A stretch of DNA of 36,047 nt from an uncultured bacterium (GTDB lineage: Bacteria; Pseudomonadota; Gammaproteobacteria; Burkholderiales; Burkholderiaceae_E): the NCBI GenBank assembly GCA_903866395.1, contig CAIPNM010000514.1:1-36047 (forward strand), in the 5' to 3' direction. How positions within the stretch are numbered: position 1 is the stretch's first letter; each line of letters starts with the position of its first letter. The position numbers and the translations under genes are program-made. The notes under the pieces were generated by a model. The model saw only the letters and a program-made list of their open reading frames with translations. It did no database searches and was not told the origin of the DNA. This document shows positions 15,882 to 24,593 of this stretch, in pieces.

Positions 15882-16523
15882 ATGTCAGACCTCAGCGTTT
15901 ACGAAAAGCAGCACTTCGGAAAACCGATCGGCTTCGGTCGTCAGCCGGCTCTCCTGATCATTGATTTTCAGGTGGGCTTTGCCAAGCCTGACGTGCTGGG
16001 CGGCTTCAACATCAATGAATCCATCGCCCGCACTGCCGAACTGCTGCGAAGCGCACGCGCGCACAACGTGCCGGTGTGCCATGTGCGCTTTGCCTCGGAG
16101 GCAAAGGGCGAGGACATCGGTACCTTTGCCATCAAGGTACCGGCACTGCAGGCCCTGGCTCCCGACAGCGCTGATGCCCAGTTTGTAGAGTCGGTGGCAC
16201 CGATCGACGGTGAATATGTATCGATCAAGCGGCACAGCTCGGCGTTTTTTGGCACCAACCTCGCGTCGTGGCTGATCAGCCGTGGCGTCGACACGCTGTT
16301 CATTACTGGCTGCACCACCAGCGGCTGCGTGCGCGCGAGCACCATCGACGCATCCGCCTATTCGCTGCGTCCGATGGTGGTGACCGATTGCGTCGGTGAC
16401 CGGGCCCAGGGCCCGCATGAGGCAAGCCTCTTCGACATGGGCCAGAAATATGCCGATCTGGTTACCCTGCGCGACGCCGCCGCGCATTTCGAAAGCAGGC
16501 AGGGCACTCGCCGCGCTGCCTGA
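15882..16523 (+). CDS. Isochorismatase-family cysteine hydrolase, N-carbamoylsarcosine amidase-like
   Basis: A 213-residue cysteine hydrolase with the complete catalytic triad of the fold: Asp28 in LLIIDFQVGF, Lys116 in YVSIKRHSS and Cys149 in TTSGCVRAS. The T-T-S-G-C-V-R-A-S form resembles the N-carbamoylsarcosine amidase and maleamate amidase branch rather than nicotinamidase or true isochorismatase. Translation should start at ATG 15882, preceded by AAGGA at 15869-15873; the upstream open frame is inside dctM. It is the last gene of the amidase-TRAP run and probably removes ammonia or a carbamoyl group from the imported compound or its product. The exact substrate is not predictable. Confidence 0.88.
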   Translation: MSDLSVYEKQHFGKPIGFGRQPALLIIDFQVGFAKPDVLGGFNINESIARTAELLRSARAHNVPVCHVRFASEAKGEDIGTFAIKVPALQALAPDSADAQFVESVAPIDGEYVSIKRHSSAFFGTNLASWLISRGVDTLFITGCTTSGCVRASTIDASAYSLRPMVVTDCVGDRAQGPHEASLFDMGQKYADLVTLRDAAAHFESRQGTRRAA

Positions 16524-16535
16524 ACCACCGCGAAG

Positions 16536-16559
16536 CGACGGGGTCAGATCACCCCGTCG
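16536..16559. terminator. Hairpin between converging genes
   Basis: CGACGGGGT-CAGATC-ACCCCGTCG is a perfect 9-bp stem with a 6-base loop. It spans the 20-base gap after the isochorismatase-family gene and the stop region of the converging CoA-transferase gene. No T-tract follows, but position and stability make it the likely terminator for both transcripts. Confidence 0.55.
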
Positions 16560-17776
16560 TCTCTCAGTCGCGCCCGCTCGGCGGCATCAAGGCCCAGGAG
16601 CCCGCCCAGGATCTCGTCGTTGTGCTCGCCGAGCGACGGACCCAGCCACTTCACCGACCCGGGCGTCTCTGACAGCCGCGGCACCAGATTGGGCACAGCG
16701 ACTTCGCCCACCCGCGGGTCGTTCATCCGCAGAATGTTGTCGCGGGCCGCGTACTGCGGGTCATTGAAAATCTCGTCAATCGCATACACCGGTCCGCAGG
16801 GCACCTGATATTGCTCGCAGCGCTCGAGCAGTTCGTCGCGCGTGTGGCGCGAGGTCCATTCGGCCACATGCTGATCCACCTGCGCCCGATCGCGCTCGCG
16901 GTGTGCCAGCACCCCCCAGGACTGTGGCTCGGCAAGATGCGGCTCGCCCATGGCCTGCGCCAGTCGCTCGAAGATCTTGTCGCTGGTGCAGGCGATGGCA
17001 ATCCAGCGCTGATCGCCCGTGGGGTAGTGGCTGTGCGGCACCACATTGACCGTGCCCGGGCCCATGCGCTGCCGCACATAGCCTTTCTTCTGATAGGCGG
17101 GCGCGAGTTCATCAAGAATGCGAAACACCGGCTCATAGAGCCCGATATCAATCATCTGACCACGGCCTGTGCGGTGACGCGCCTGTAGCGCAAGCAGCAC
17201 GCCCATTGCGCCATAGGCGCCAGACAGATAGTCGGGAATGGTGGCAGATCCCGGCGTGACGGGTGGCCGGTCTGGGTAGCCCGCAAGAAACGACAGGCCG
17301 CCGAAGGCATTGGCAATGCGTCCGAAGCCGGGCCGATCGCGATACGGCCCGGTCTGGCCATACCCCGAGATGCGCACCATGATCAGACGCGGGTTGAGTT
17401 CGTGCAGCAGCTCCCAGCCCAGGCCCCATTTCTCCAGCGTGCCCGGCTGAAAATTCTCAATCAGGATATCGGCCTTTTCGACCAGCGCCTTCAAGAGCCG
17501 TGCGCCATCGGGCCGGCGCAGATCAATCGTGACCGATTTCTTGTTGCGACACTCGGACAGCCAGGGGAGCGAGTCGCCGCTCTCGGTCAGCGTGCCAAAA
17601 CGGCGGAGCGCATCGCCCACGCCGGGCAGTTCCACCTTGATGACCTCGGCGCCGAATTCGGCCAGCTGCACGCTCGCAAACGGTCCGGAGATGAAGCTCG
17701 ATAGATCGATGACCCGTAGATCATCGAGCGGCTGCAGAGGGGGAGCTGGCGGCGTGCGCTCGGGCGTTGGGGTCAT
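16544..17776 (-). CDS. CaiB/BaiF (family III) CoA-transferase
   Basis: Complete 410-residue family III CoA-transferase. N-terminal DDLRVIDLSSFISGPFAS (18-35) is followed by A-E-F-G-A-E-V-I-K-V-E (39-49). Candidate catalytic Asp182 lies in TIPDYLSG and is followed by G-R-G-Q-M-I-D-I-G-L-Y-E. It is the last gene of the 11-gene minus-strand run, 59 bases after the Bug receptor gene. Its role is probably to move CoA onto an acid made by the upstream oxygenase and hydrolases, which is inference. It is the third family member in the window. Confidence 0.92.
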   Translation of the reverse strand: MTPTPERTPPAPPLQPLDDLRVIDLSSFISGPFASVQLAEFGAEVIKVELPGVGDALRRFGTLTESGDSLPWLSECRNKKSVTIDLRRPDGARLLKALVEKADILIENFQPGTLEKWGLGWELLHELNPRLIMVRISGYGQTGPYRDRPGFGRIANAFGGLSFLAGYPDRPPVTPGSATIPDYLSGAYGAMGVLLALQARHRTGRGQMIDIGLYEPVFRILDELAPAYQKKGYVRQRMGPGTVNVVPHSHYPTGDQRWIAIACTSDKIFERLAQAMGEPHLAEPQSWGVLAHRERDRAQVDQHVAEWTSRHTRDELLERCEQYQVPCGPVYAIDEIFNDPQYAARDNILRMNDPRVGEVAVPNLVPRLSETPGSVKWLGPSLGEHNDEILGGLLGLDAAERARLRDDGVI

Positions 17777-17835
17777 GATGTTCCGGTGTGAACAGGCGTT
17801 GCAATGCCCAGTGGCTGACAGTCAGGGCCCGACGC

Positions 17836-18828
17836 TCAATCAGCTGTGATCTTCGCGGCCTTGATGACCTCGGTCCAACGATCGATCATGGATGCGGTCA
17901 TTTCGGCGTGCTCGGCAGCTGTTCCCGCGACCGGGATGAATCCCGCCGCCGCAAGCTTGGGCGACAGGTCTGCGCTCTTCAATGCCCGCACGAAGTGATC
18001 GTTCAGGACACTGACGAGATCGGCTGGCGTTCCGCCCGGCGCGTACAGTCCCCACCAGGTATCGGCGTCCACACCCTTGACCCCCTGTTCGATGAAGGTG
18101 GGCACTGCGGACATGGCGATGCTGCGCTTCGGTCCAGTCACCGCAATCGCACGCAGCTTTCCTGCCTCCACATGGGCGCGAACCGAGCTGATGCCTGCGA
18201 ACTGCATCTGCACATGGCCAGCAAGCAGATCGGTCATGGCAGGGCCGGTGCCCTTGTAGGCGATGTGGGCGATATCGACCCCACAGGCGATCTTCATCAG
18301 TTCACCCGCCAGATGGGTGGAGGCGCCGTTGCCGCCTGAGGCGTAATTCAGCATGCCGGGCTTAGACCGGGCCAAGTCGATGAGCTCGGGCAGCGTCTTG
18401 GCGGGGACCGAGGGATGCACCACCAGGATCACTGGCGCAGTGGCCATCATGGTGACCCCAGCGAGATCACGCTTGGTGTCAAAGGGGAGCTTACGCAGAC
18501 CCGGATTGGTCAGGATGGCGCTATCAACCGCCAGCACGGTGTAACCGTCTGCCGGCGAGCGCGCCACCATCTCGGTACCGAGCACCGAGCCGGCGCCCGG
18601 TCGGTTTTCGATCACAATCGACTGCCCTAGCGATGCGCTGACAGCCGGCGCAAGCATACGGATCAGAATATCGGTGCCGCCCCCGGTACCGTACGGCACG
18701 ATGACACGAACCGGCCGTGATGGAAACGCTGACTGCGCACGAACAACGCCGCTAGCGCATAGCGCGGTACCGCCAAGCCCCGCCAGCAGTCGGCGGCGCA
18801 TCGGATTGGAACGAACAATCGGCTTCAT
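17836..18828 (-). CDS. Bug/TctC-type tripartite tricarboxylate transporter receptor
   Basis: A 330-residue periplasmic solute receptor of the Bug family. The signal peptide has R-R-R-L-L and cleaves near V-V-R-A-Q. The mature protein begins with the signature F-P-S-R-P-V-R-V-I-V-P-Y-G-T-G-G-G-T-D (35-53), then V-I-E-N-R-P-G-A-G and A-D-G-Y-T. ATG 18828 has GAGGAG ten bases upstream; ATG 18801 (M-R-R-R) is an alternative. No TctA or TctB membrane genes lie nearby, so it is an orphan receptor, as is common in Burkholderiales. Bug proteins usually bind carboxylates. It starts 14 bases after the alpha/beta hydrolase gene. Confidence 0.92.
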   Translation of the reverse strand: MKPIVRSNPMRRRLLAGLGGTALCASGVVRAQSAFPSRPVRVIVPYGTGGGTDILIRMLAPAVSASLGQSIVIENRPGAGSVLGTEMVARSPADGYTVLAVDSAILTNPGLRKLPFDTKRDLAGVTMMATAPVILVVHPSVPAKTLPELIDLARSKPGMLNYASGGNGASTHLAGELMKIACGVDIAHIAYKGTGPAMTDLLAGHVQMQFAGISSVRAHVEAGKLRAIAVTGPKRSIAMSAVPTFIEQGVKGVDADTWWGLYAPGGTPADLVSVLNDHFVRALKSADLSPKLAAAGFIPVAGTAAEHAEMTASMIDRWTEVIKAAKITAD

Positions 18829-18842
18829 CAGGGTCTGACTCC

Positions 18843-19673
18843 TCAAGGTCGGGCCTGACCGCTGTCGCCGGACAGCGCGGCGTGTCGGTCGAGAAAATCG
18901 AGCAGAAGATCGAGACACAGGTCGGCGTAGCCGTCGCAGATGTTGTGAGCGGCCGTGTCGACCGTCCGGAGTTCACTCCCTGCAATCCGCTTCTGCATCT
19001 CGGGATAGGTGCTCGCGTGACCGATTTTCTCACGGCCGGCAGCCACGATCAGCGTGGGGGCACGGACCGCCACCAGGTCATCCAGAAAATCGTGGGTGCA
19101 CATATGGGTGACGAAGCGTGCAATGAACGCGGGGTCATTCGATCCCGCCTGACCAATGAACCACTCAACCAGCGCGGGATCGGCGCGCTCGTCGAACCGC
19201 TCCTCGATCGTTTCAGCGAGGAACCGGCGCAGGCCGCGTTCTGCGATTTTCGGAATCCAGGTGGGGGCATGGCTTTGCTTGAGCCCCGGCGTGGAGCCGT
19301 AGAGCGCAAGCGTCTTCACGCGCTCGGGATGTTCGATGGCCAGGCGCTGCGCCACATAGCCCCCTGCGGAATTGCCCACCACATGCACCGCACCCGGTGC
19401 CTGGCGATCGAGAAGCTCAAGCACATCGCCCACCAGGTGGGCGAGCGAGAACGCCTGGTCGGGCGAAGGAATCTGCGACTGGCCATGACCGCGCAGATCC
19501 ATCCTTAACACGCGATAGCGCGCGGTGAGGCGCGGCATCCAGCGAAACCAGCGCTGCGATGATCCCATTGCCGCATGGAGCAGCAGCACGGTGTCGGGCG
19601 TCGTCCAGGGGGCAGCGAAACTGTCGAGTTGCCAGGCAACCGAGAGTCCGTCGCGATTGGTGAAGGTCTGCAT
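18843..19673 (-). CDS. Alpha/beta hydrolase
   Basis: A 276-residue single-domain alpha/beta hydrolase. It has the oxyanion region L-L-L-H-A-A-M-G-S-S (30-39), D-L-R-G-H-G-Q-S (59-66), the nucleophile elbow VVGNSAGG with Ser102, and the catalytic His243 in D-T-A-A-H-N. The usual acid after strand 6 is not in its standard place: P-T-L-I-V-A-A-G-R-E-K has no Asp, so Glu215 or another residue must serve, or activity differs. There is no signal peptide. It could be an esterase, a C-C hydrolase or a lactonase (3-oxoadipate enol-lactonase-like layout). It lies 18 bases after the AstE-like gene in the same operon. Confidence 0.87.
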   Translation of the reverse strand: MQTFTNRDGLSVAWQLDSFAAPWTTPDTVLLLHAAMGSSQRWFRWMPRLTARYRVLRMDLRGHGQSQIPSPDQAFSLAHLVGDVLELLDRQAPGAVHVVGNSAGGYVAQRLAIEHPERVKTLALYGSTPGLKQSHAPTWIPKIAERGLRRFLAETIEERFDERADPALVEWFIGQAGSNDPAFIARFVTHMCTHDFLDDLVAVRAPTLIVAAGREKIGHASTYPEMQKRIAGSELRTVDTAAHNICDGYADLCLDLLLDFLDRHAALSGDSGQARP

Positions 19674-19691
19674 CGGGGAGTCCCTGTCCGA

Positions 19692-20666
19692 TCAGCCGAG
19701 CGAGCGCGGGCTTCGCTGGGCGAAATAAAACCATTCGAAGCCCGGTTCGGCCTTGACGTTGGGAAACACAATGCGGCCATCGCCCGGGGAGCGCACCACG
19801 GTGCCATCGTGACGCACGCCGATCGGTTCGTCTTTCCAGACCGGATCAAAGCTCACCCACTCGCGAACGAAGTGGTCATCCGGATGAAGTCGATCGGTGA
19901 CCTCAACCAGCCGCAGCAGTTCGTGCGATGAGGGTGGCGGCTCGAGCGCCAGGTCTGCGAGGCCCAGCATGGCGATAGCCTGCCGGATGGCGCGATGCCC
20001 CACCGCAGGCGCATTCGGATCTGCGTGCTGGCCGCACTCCAGCGTGACCGCCCAGCCGCCTTGCGAGCGCATGTACTCGGTGGTGCCCACCCCATAGCTC
20101 GCATCGGTGTCCAGGGTCACGCCACTGCGTCGGCTCCGTTCGCGCCGCCGGGAAACACCCTGCTCATAGGCGCTCATCCAGCCTTCGACGATCCGATTGG
20201 GCCCGAGATGACGCGCGAGTTTTGCTTCGTCTGCCGCATGGGTAAACGGCTCGAGCGCACCGGTGTTGTTGTCGGGTCCGATCAGCGCGAACGGCTCACC
20301 CTGGCTATTGAAGGAGTGCAAATCGAGCAGTGCATCGTGCGCGGCAAGGAGCGGGCACAGCACATTGCCAATCCGGTCTTCGAAATCCTGCGGTACCGCA
20401 GTGGGCCGCAGGTTTCGATTCAGATTGCGATCGCCGGATCGGGTGACAAGCTGATGCGCGAGCGGATTGGTGATGGGAACCAGCGTGAGGCAGCCCCGCA
20501 GAATTCGCAGCTCGCCTGCGTCCAGTTCTGCGATCAGCCGCTCGATCGCTCGAACGCCGGCGAGTTCGTTACCGTGTACGGCACCTAGCACGATCAGCCT
20601 GGGCCCAGGCTGCAGGCCATGAAACTGGTGAACGCGAAGCGAGTGCTGAAGATGGGGCTGAGTCAT
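19692..20666 (-). CDS. Succinylglutamate desuccinylase/aspartoacylase-family zinc hydrolase
   Basis: A 324-residue M14-like zinc deacylase. Metal ligands match the family: His31 and Glu34 in GAVHGNE, and His117 in LLDLHS. DRNLNRNL at 79-86 supplies the substrate-binding Arg and Asn. Family members remove acyl groups from N-acyl amino acids. Two starts compete: ATG 20672 and ATG 20666. The AGGA ribosome site is one base from the first and seven from the second, so 20666 is chosen. It follows the ABC receptor gene almost without a gap. No ast operon genes are present, so arginine catabolism is unlikely; an N-acyl or related substrate of the operon is inferred. Confidence 0.87.
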   Translation of the reverse strand: MTQPHLQHSLRVHQFHGLQPGPRLIVLGAVHGNELAGVRAIERLIAELDAGELRILRGCLTLVPITNPLAHQLVTRSGDRNLNRNLRPTAVPQDFEDRIGNVLCPLLAAHDALLDLHSFNSQGEPFALIGPDNNTGALEPFTHAADEAKLARHLGPNRIVEGWMSAYEQGVSRRRERSRRSGVTLDTDASYGVGTTEYMRSQGGWAVTLECGQHADPNAPAVGHRAIRQAIAMLGLADLALEPPPSSHELLRLVEVTDRLHPDDHFVREWVSFDPVWKDEPIGVRHDGTVVRSPGDGRIVFPNVKAEPGFEWFYFAQRSPRSLG

Positions 20667-20675
20667 TGACATGTC

Positions 20676-21845
20676 CTAATCGACCAGATCTCCGGCGGGT
20701 ACCCATTTAGCGCCCTGCGCCTGATCCACCTGGACCGGCTCGGGCGTGATGTGATTTGCCTTGAAGCGAACCGGCTTGTAAAAGATCAGACCGTTATCGG
20801 TGTACTCCATCGACTGGAGCGTGCGGGCCACTTTTTCCGCATTCAGGTCGCGCCCGGCTGCGGCAACGGCCTTGAACAGCCAGTCGGCATACACATAGGC
20901 GAGGAGCGCATTCTCATCGGGCTCCATGTTGTTGAAGCGCTTCTTGAATGACGCCTTCCAGGCTGCCGCCTCGGGCGCATCGGTACCGGCCTTCCAGCTG
21001 CCCACCCCGTAGAGGCCCTGAACATTGTCCTTGCCAAGTTGCAGCACGATTCCTGTGCGCCCGGGGGAGCCCGTCAGTACCGACACATTGTTCCAGCCGA
21101 GCTTCTTCACCTCAGACATGATGCCCACCGTTTCACGGGTGATGGTGGCAATCACGATCAGGTCGGTGTTGGCGGCACGCATGCGGGCCACCTGCGAGGA
21201 AAAATCGATATCACCGGGCTTGTAGGCCGCCTCAGCGACCAGCTCAAGGCTGTTGGCCTTCACGGCGGATTTGACGCCCGAGCCCATCAGCTCGCCGAGG
21301 GGGCCTTCCTGATAGATGTAGCCCACGCGCTTTGCGCCGAATTTTCGAATAGCCCAGTTCACGCCCTTGTCCATGGTGACGTGATAGTTGGGCACGGTGG
21401 TGAATAGCAATGGGTGATTACCCGAGACTTTCTGCAGCACCGCCGACGCGCCCCAAGGCGCGAAATTAAGCACCCCGGCATCACCGATGCGCTTGACCGT
21501 AGCGGCGTTGGTGCCCGAGCCGAAGGCGTTCACCACGGCAAACACGTCATCGCTTCGGAGCAGTTTGTCGACCGCTCTCACCGCCATCTGAGGCTGGCTG
21601 CCGTTGTCCTCCACAATCAGCCGCAAGCGACGGCCATGAATACCGCCCGCCTCGTTGATTTCGTCAATCCGCATCTGCGTGCCATTGCGCAGGTGCGGCA
21701 TGCCCGCCGCGACCGGGCCCGACAAATCAAGATGGGTGCCGATCAGGATTTCCTTGTCGGTCACACCGCCTGCGCGGGCGGGCGATGCCAGCGTTGAACC
21801 GGCTGCAGCCGCCGCTGCGGCCAGGATCTGTCGTCTTGTAGTCAT
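20676..21845 (-). CDS. Branched-chain amino acid-type ABC transporter substrate-binding protein
   Basis: A 389-residue periplasmic receptor of the LivJ/LivK-like family. It starts MTTRRQILAAAAAAAG, a twin-arginine-type signal, with cleavage near A-R-A-G. The mature N-terminus has KEILIGTHLDLSGP (31-44) and then A-G-G-I-H-G-R-R-L-R-L-I-V-E-D, as in the family. GGAG is six bases before ATG 21845. It lies downstream of the acyl-CoA synthetase and belongs with the livHMGF genes as the receptor. Receptors of this family in catabolic operons often bind aromatic or other carboxylic acids rather than amino acids; the ligand here is unknown. Confidence 0.92.
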   Translation of the reverse strand: MTTRRQILAAAAAAAGSTLASPARAGGVTDKEILIGTHLDLSGPVAAGMPHLRNGTQMRIDEINEAGGIHGRRLRLIVEDNGSQPQMAVRAVDKLLRSDDVFAVVNAFGSGTNAATVKRIGDAGVLNFAPWGASAVLQKVSGNHPLLFTTVPNYHVTMDKGVNWAIRKFGAKRVGYIYQEGPLGELMGSGVKSAVKANSLELVAEAAYKPGDIDFSSQVARMRAANTDLIVIATITRETVGIMSEVKKLGWNNVSVLTGSPGRTGIVLQLGKDNVQGLYGVGSWKAGTDAPEAAAWKASFKKRFNNMEPDENALLAYVYADWLFKAVAAAGRDLNAEKVARTLQSMEYTDNGLIFYKPVRFKANHITPEPVQVDQAQGAKWVPAGDLVD

Positions 21846-21885
21846 GGCTGTCTCCGTTGTGAGTCTGTAATGAGCGATGAGCGCG

Positions 21886-21914
21886 AGTGTACGACGGCTG
21901 ATCGAAGGCGTCAC
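21886..21914 (-). promoter_or_regulatory. Candidate internal promoter for the ABC receptor gene
   Basis: On the minus strand, GTGACG (21909-21914) and TACACT (21886-21891) are each a 4/6 match to sigma-70 boxes with a 17-base spacer. They sit about 40 bases upstream of ATG 21845, in the only gap of any size (92 bases) inside the operon. A small CCGAG/CTCGG hairpin at 21914-21929 just after the synthetase stop may mark a partial break. Confidence 0.3.
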
Positions 21915-21937
21915 CGAGGGCGCTCTCGGCCAGCCTG

Positions 21938-23812
21938 TCATCCGGAATACATCGCCTCGATCAGATCGGCATATTTGCGGGCCAGCACCTTGCGCTTGAG
22001 CTTCATGGTGGGAGTGAGCTCTTCATCCTCGGCGCTCAGGAGTTGCGACAGGATCCGGAACTGCTTGATGGTCTCCACCCGGGCAAGCCCCGTGTTGACC
22101 TCTTCGATCTGGCGCGCCACCAGTTCGACCACCTCGGGGGTACGGGTGAGACTGGCGAAGTCGGTAAACGGAATCTGGCGATCCTGCGCATACCGGGCGA
22201 CGTTATCGGCATCGATCATCACCAGGCAGGTGAGATACGGACGAGCCTCACCGATCACCACCGCATCGGCAATGAAGGGATTGAACTTGAGGCGGTTTTC
22301 GATTTCGCTTGGGTTGATGTTCTTGCCGCCCGAGGTAATCAGGATGTCTTTGATACGGTCGCGGATCCGCAAGTAACCGTCGGCATCCATTTCGCCGCAG
22401 TCACCGGTGTGCAACCAGCCTTCAGCGTCGATCGCTTCACGGGTCTGCTCGGCTCGTCCCCAATAACCTGCAAAGACATTGGGGCCGCGCACCAGTACTT
22501 CATCGTTGGTGCCGATCTTCACTTCGGTACCGCGGGCCCGCAGGCCCGCATAGCCCAGACGAACCGCGCCACGCGGGTTGGCCGTGCAGAAGCCGCAGGT
22601 TTCCGTCAGGCCGTAGGCTTCTCTCAGCACCACACCGATCCCCATGTACCAGCGCAGCAGATCGGGAGGCACAGGCGCCGCGCCGGTGATGGCAGTACGC
22701 AGATCTTTGAGCCCCATGAAACTCAGTAAATTGGGCCACAACAGCGCAGCGCGCACGGCCTGTCCGCCCTGGCCCCAAGCCGATAGCGGTTGATGCTGAA
22801 GACGCGCATCGACCCCGCGCAGGCTGGCAGCAATGCCCCGGTCGGCGAGCGAACGGATCCAGCCCGGCGCGTCGTCGAGCGCGAGCCGAACCTGCGAATG
22901 CATCTTTTCCCAGAACCGCGGCGGGCCGAACACCAGATGGGGTGAAACCTCGCGCAGGTCGTTGAACACCGTGCCCGAGTGCTCCGGAAAATGCATCACA
23001 TGCCCCATGGCGAGCGGGTTACCCACGGTATTCAATCGCTCGGCAATGTGACAGAGCGGCAGAAATGACAGGCCGCGGTCTCCAGGTCCTACCTCGAGAT
23101 ATTGCGGCGCCGCCTCGAGCTGAAACATGAGGTTGCGTTGAGAGATCATCGCGCCCTTGGGCGGCCCGGTGGTGCCCGAGGTGTAAACCAGAAACGCGAT
23201 GTCGTCTTCAGCTCCAGCGTCGACTTCGCGCTCGAACGTTGACGCATCCGCATCGACCTTCTGGCGGCCCTCTCCAACAAAAACTTCCCAGCTGATCACG
23301 CCTTCGAGATCGAGCGCACGCAGTCCGCGCAGGTCGATCACAACGATGGTGTGGAGCGCGGGGCACTGACTGCGTATCGACCACGCCTTGTCAAACTGCT
23401 CCTGGTTTTCCACCACCAGCAGTTCGGTACCCGAGTCGTTCAGAAAATAGGCAATCTGCTCGGGCGACGAGGTGGGATAGATGCCGTTGGTCATCACGCC
23501 CAGTGCCTGCGCGCCCAGATCGGCGAACAGCCATTCCGGACGATTCTCTGCGAGCACACTCACCACCGCCCCGCGGCGAAGCCCGCGCGCAGCCAGTGCA
23601 TGGGCGGTCGCACGCACCTGGTCCCAGTACATTGCCCAAGTCCAGGTGTGCCAGAGGCCGCGCAGCTTGTGCCGCAGCGCTGGGCGCTCGCCCCACTGCG
23701 CTGCACGCCTTCGCAACATCTGCGGCCAGGTATGGATCGCATGCGTAGCGAGCCAGCCCGGGTCGCGGGCCGGGAAAGAGCCTTCCGGGAACCGGGAATC
23801 GGACGCCGTCAT
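21938..23812 (-). CDS. Long-chain fatty acid-CoA ligase-like AMP-binding synthetase
   Basis: A 624-residue adenylate-forming acyl-CoA synthetase of the long FadD15/ACSL-like type. Motifs are YTSGTTGPPKG at 210-220, L-S-F-L-P-L-C-H-I-A-E-R, then A-Y-G-L-T-E-T-C-G-F and GWLHTGDCGEMDADGYL. The I-T-S-G-G-K-N-I-N-P-S-E-I-E-N region follows and P-T-M-K-L-K-R-K-V lies near the end. The ATG at 23812 overlaps the livF stop (ATGA); the frame upstream is inside livF. It makes acyl-CoA from a free acid, ATP and CoA. Such synthetases recur in liv-type operons, where they may trap imported acids as thioesters. The chain or ring preference is not evident. Confidence 0.92.
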   Translation of the reverse strand: MTASDSRFPEGSFPARDPGWLATHAIHTWPQMLRRRAAQWGERPALRHKLRGLWHTWTWAMYWDQVRATAHALAARGLRRGAVVSVLAENRPEWLFADLGAQALGVMTNGIYPTSSPEQIAYFLNDSGTELLVVENQEQFDKAWSIRSQCPALHTIVVIDLRGLRALDLEGVISWEVFVGEGRQKVDADASTFEREVDAGAEDDIAFLVYTSGTTGPPKGAMISQRNLMFQLEAAPQYLEVGPGDRGLSFLPLCHIAERLNTVGNPLAMGHVMHFPEHSGTVFNDLREVSPHLVFGPPRFWEKMHSQVRLALDDAPGWIRSLADRGIAASLRGVDARLQHQPLSAWGQGGQAVRAALLWPNLLSFMGLKDLRTAITGAAPVPPDLLRWYMGIGVVLREAYGLTETCGFCTANPRGAVRLGYAGLRARGTEVKIGTNDEVLVRGPNVFAGYWGRAEQTREAIDAEGWLHTGDCGEMDADGYLRIRDRIKDILITSGGKNINPSEIENRLKFNPFIADAVVIGEARPYLTCLVMIDADNVARYAQDRQIPFTDFASLTRTPEVVELVARQIEEVNTGLARVETIKQFRILSQLLSAEDEELTPTMKLKRKVLARKYADLIEAMYSG

Positions 23813-24591
23813 CGCCAGGTTTTCCTGCGCTTCCAGCGCTGCTGGTGAGTGCGCTCGCTCGCGGCGCCTGCGCCCATACCGAGATAAAACTCGCGAACGT
23901 CGTCCTTGGCCATCAGGGCTTCGCATGGATCATCAGCCACGATCCGGCCCAATTCCATAATGTAGCCATGCCGCGCGGTGGCGAGCGCGATCGCTGCGTT
24001 CTGCTCGACCACCAGGATGGCGGTACCAAGTTCGGCGTTGATCTGGGCAAGAATCGAAAAAATCTCGCGCGTCAGCAGCGGCGAGAGCCCGAGTGAGGGC
24101 TCATCGAGCAGAAGGAGCGAGGGCCTTGCCATCAACGCGCGCCCGATCGCAAGCATCTGCTGCTCGCCGCCCGACAAAAGCCCTGCATGCTGCTGCGCCC
24201 GCTCGCGCAGGCGCGGAAACCAGCGGTGAATACGCACGAGCTCATCGCCCACGCCCTCGCGCCCGGCGCGCGCGAACCGGCCCGTCTCGAGATTCTGCTG
24301 CACCGTGAGAAAGGGAAACACCTGCCGGCCTTCAGGCACCAGCACCGCGCCCCGACGCGCGACCTCGTCAGGGTCCAGCGCGGTGATGTCACGCCCCTGA
24401 AACCGGACAGTGCCTTTGAAAGGATCGATCACACCCGCAATGGTGTTGAGGAGCGTGGTCTTGCCCGCACCGTTCGCGCCCAGCACGGTCACGAAGCCGC
24501 CTTCCAACACATCGAGCGAGACGCCACGGATCGCAGCCACCGGCCCATACCAGGTTTCAAGGTTGCGCACTGACAGAAGCGGCTCTGCCAC
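23809..24591 (-). CDS. livF: ABC transporter ATP-binding protein, LivF type
   Basis: A 260-residue ABC ATPase. Walker A GANGAGKT is at 38-45, signature LSGGEQQ at 139-145 and Walker B LLLLDEPSLGL at 159-169; the V-P-E-G-R-Q-V-F-P-F-L-T Q-loop block is typical of LivF. The start is GTG 24591, two bases after the livG stop. The protein carries an unusual basic tail, about 20 residues after F-Y-L-G-M-G, ending R-W-K-R-R-K-T-W-R. It powers the importer with LivG, LivH and LivM. Its 3' end overlaps the acyl-CoA synthetase start. Confidence 0.94.
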   Translation of the reverse strand: MAEPLLSVRNLETWYGPVAAIRGVSLDVLEGGFVTVLGANGAGKTTLLNTIAGVIDPFKGTVRFQGRDITALDPDEVARRGAVLVPEGRQVFPFLTVQQNLETGRFARAGREGVGDELVRIHRWFPRLRERAQQHAGLLSGGEQQMLAIGRALMARPSLLLLDEPSLGLSPLLTREIFSILAQINAELGTAILVVEQNAAIALATARHGYIMELGRIVADDPCEALMAKDDVREFYLGMGAGAASERTHQQRWKRRKTWR

Positions 24592-24593
24592 GA

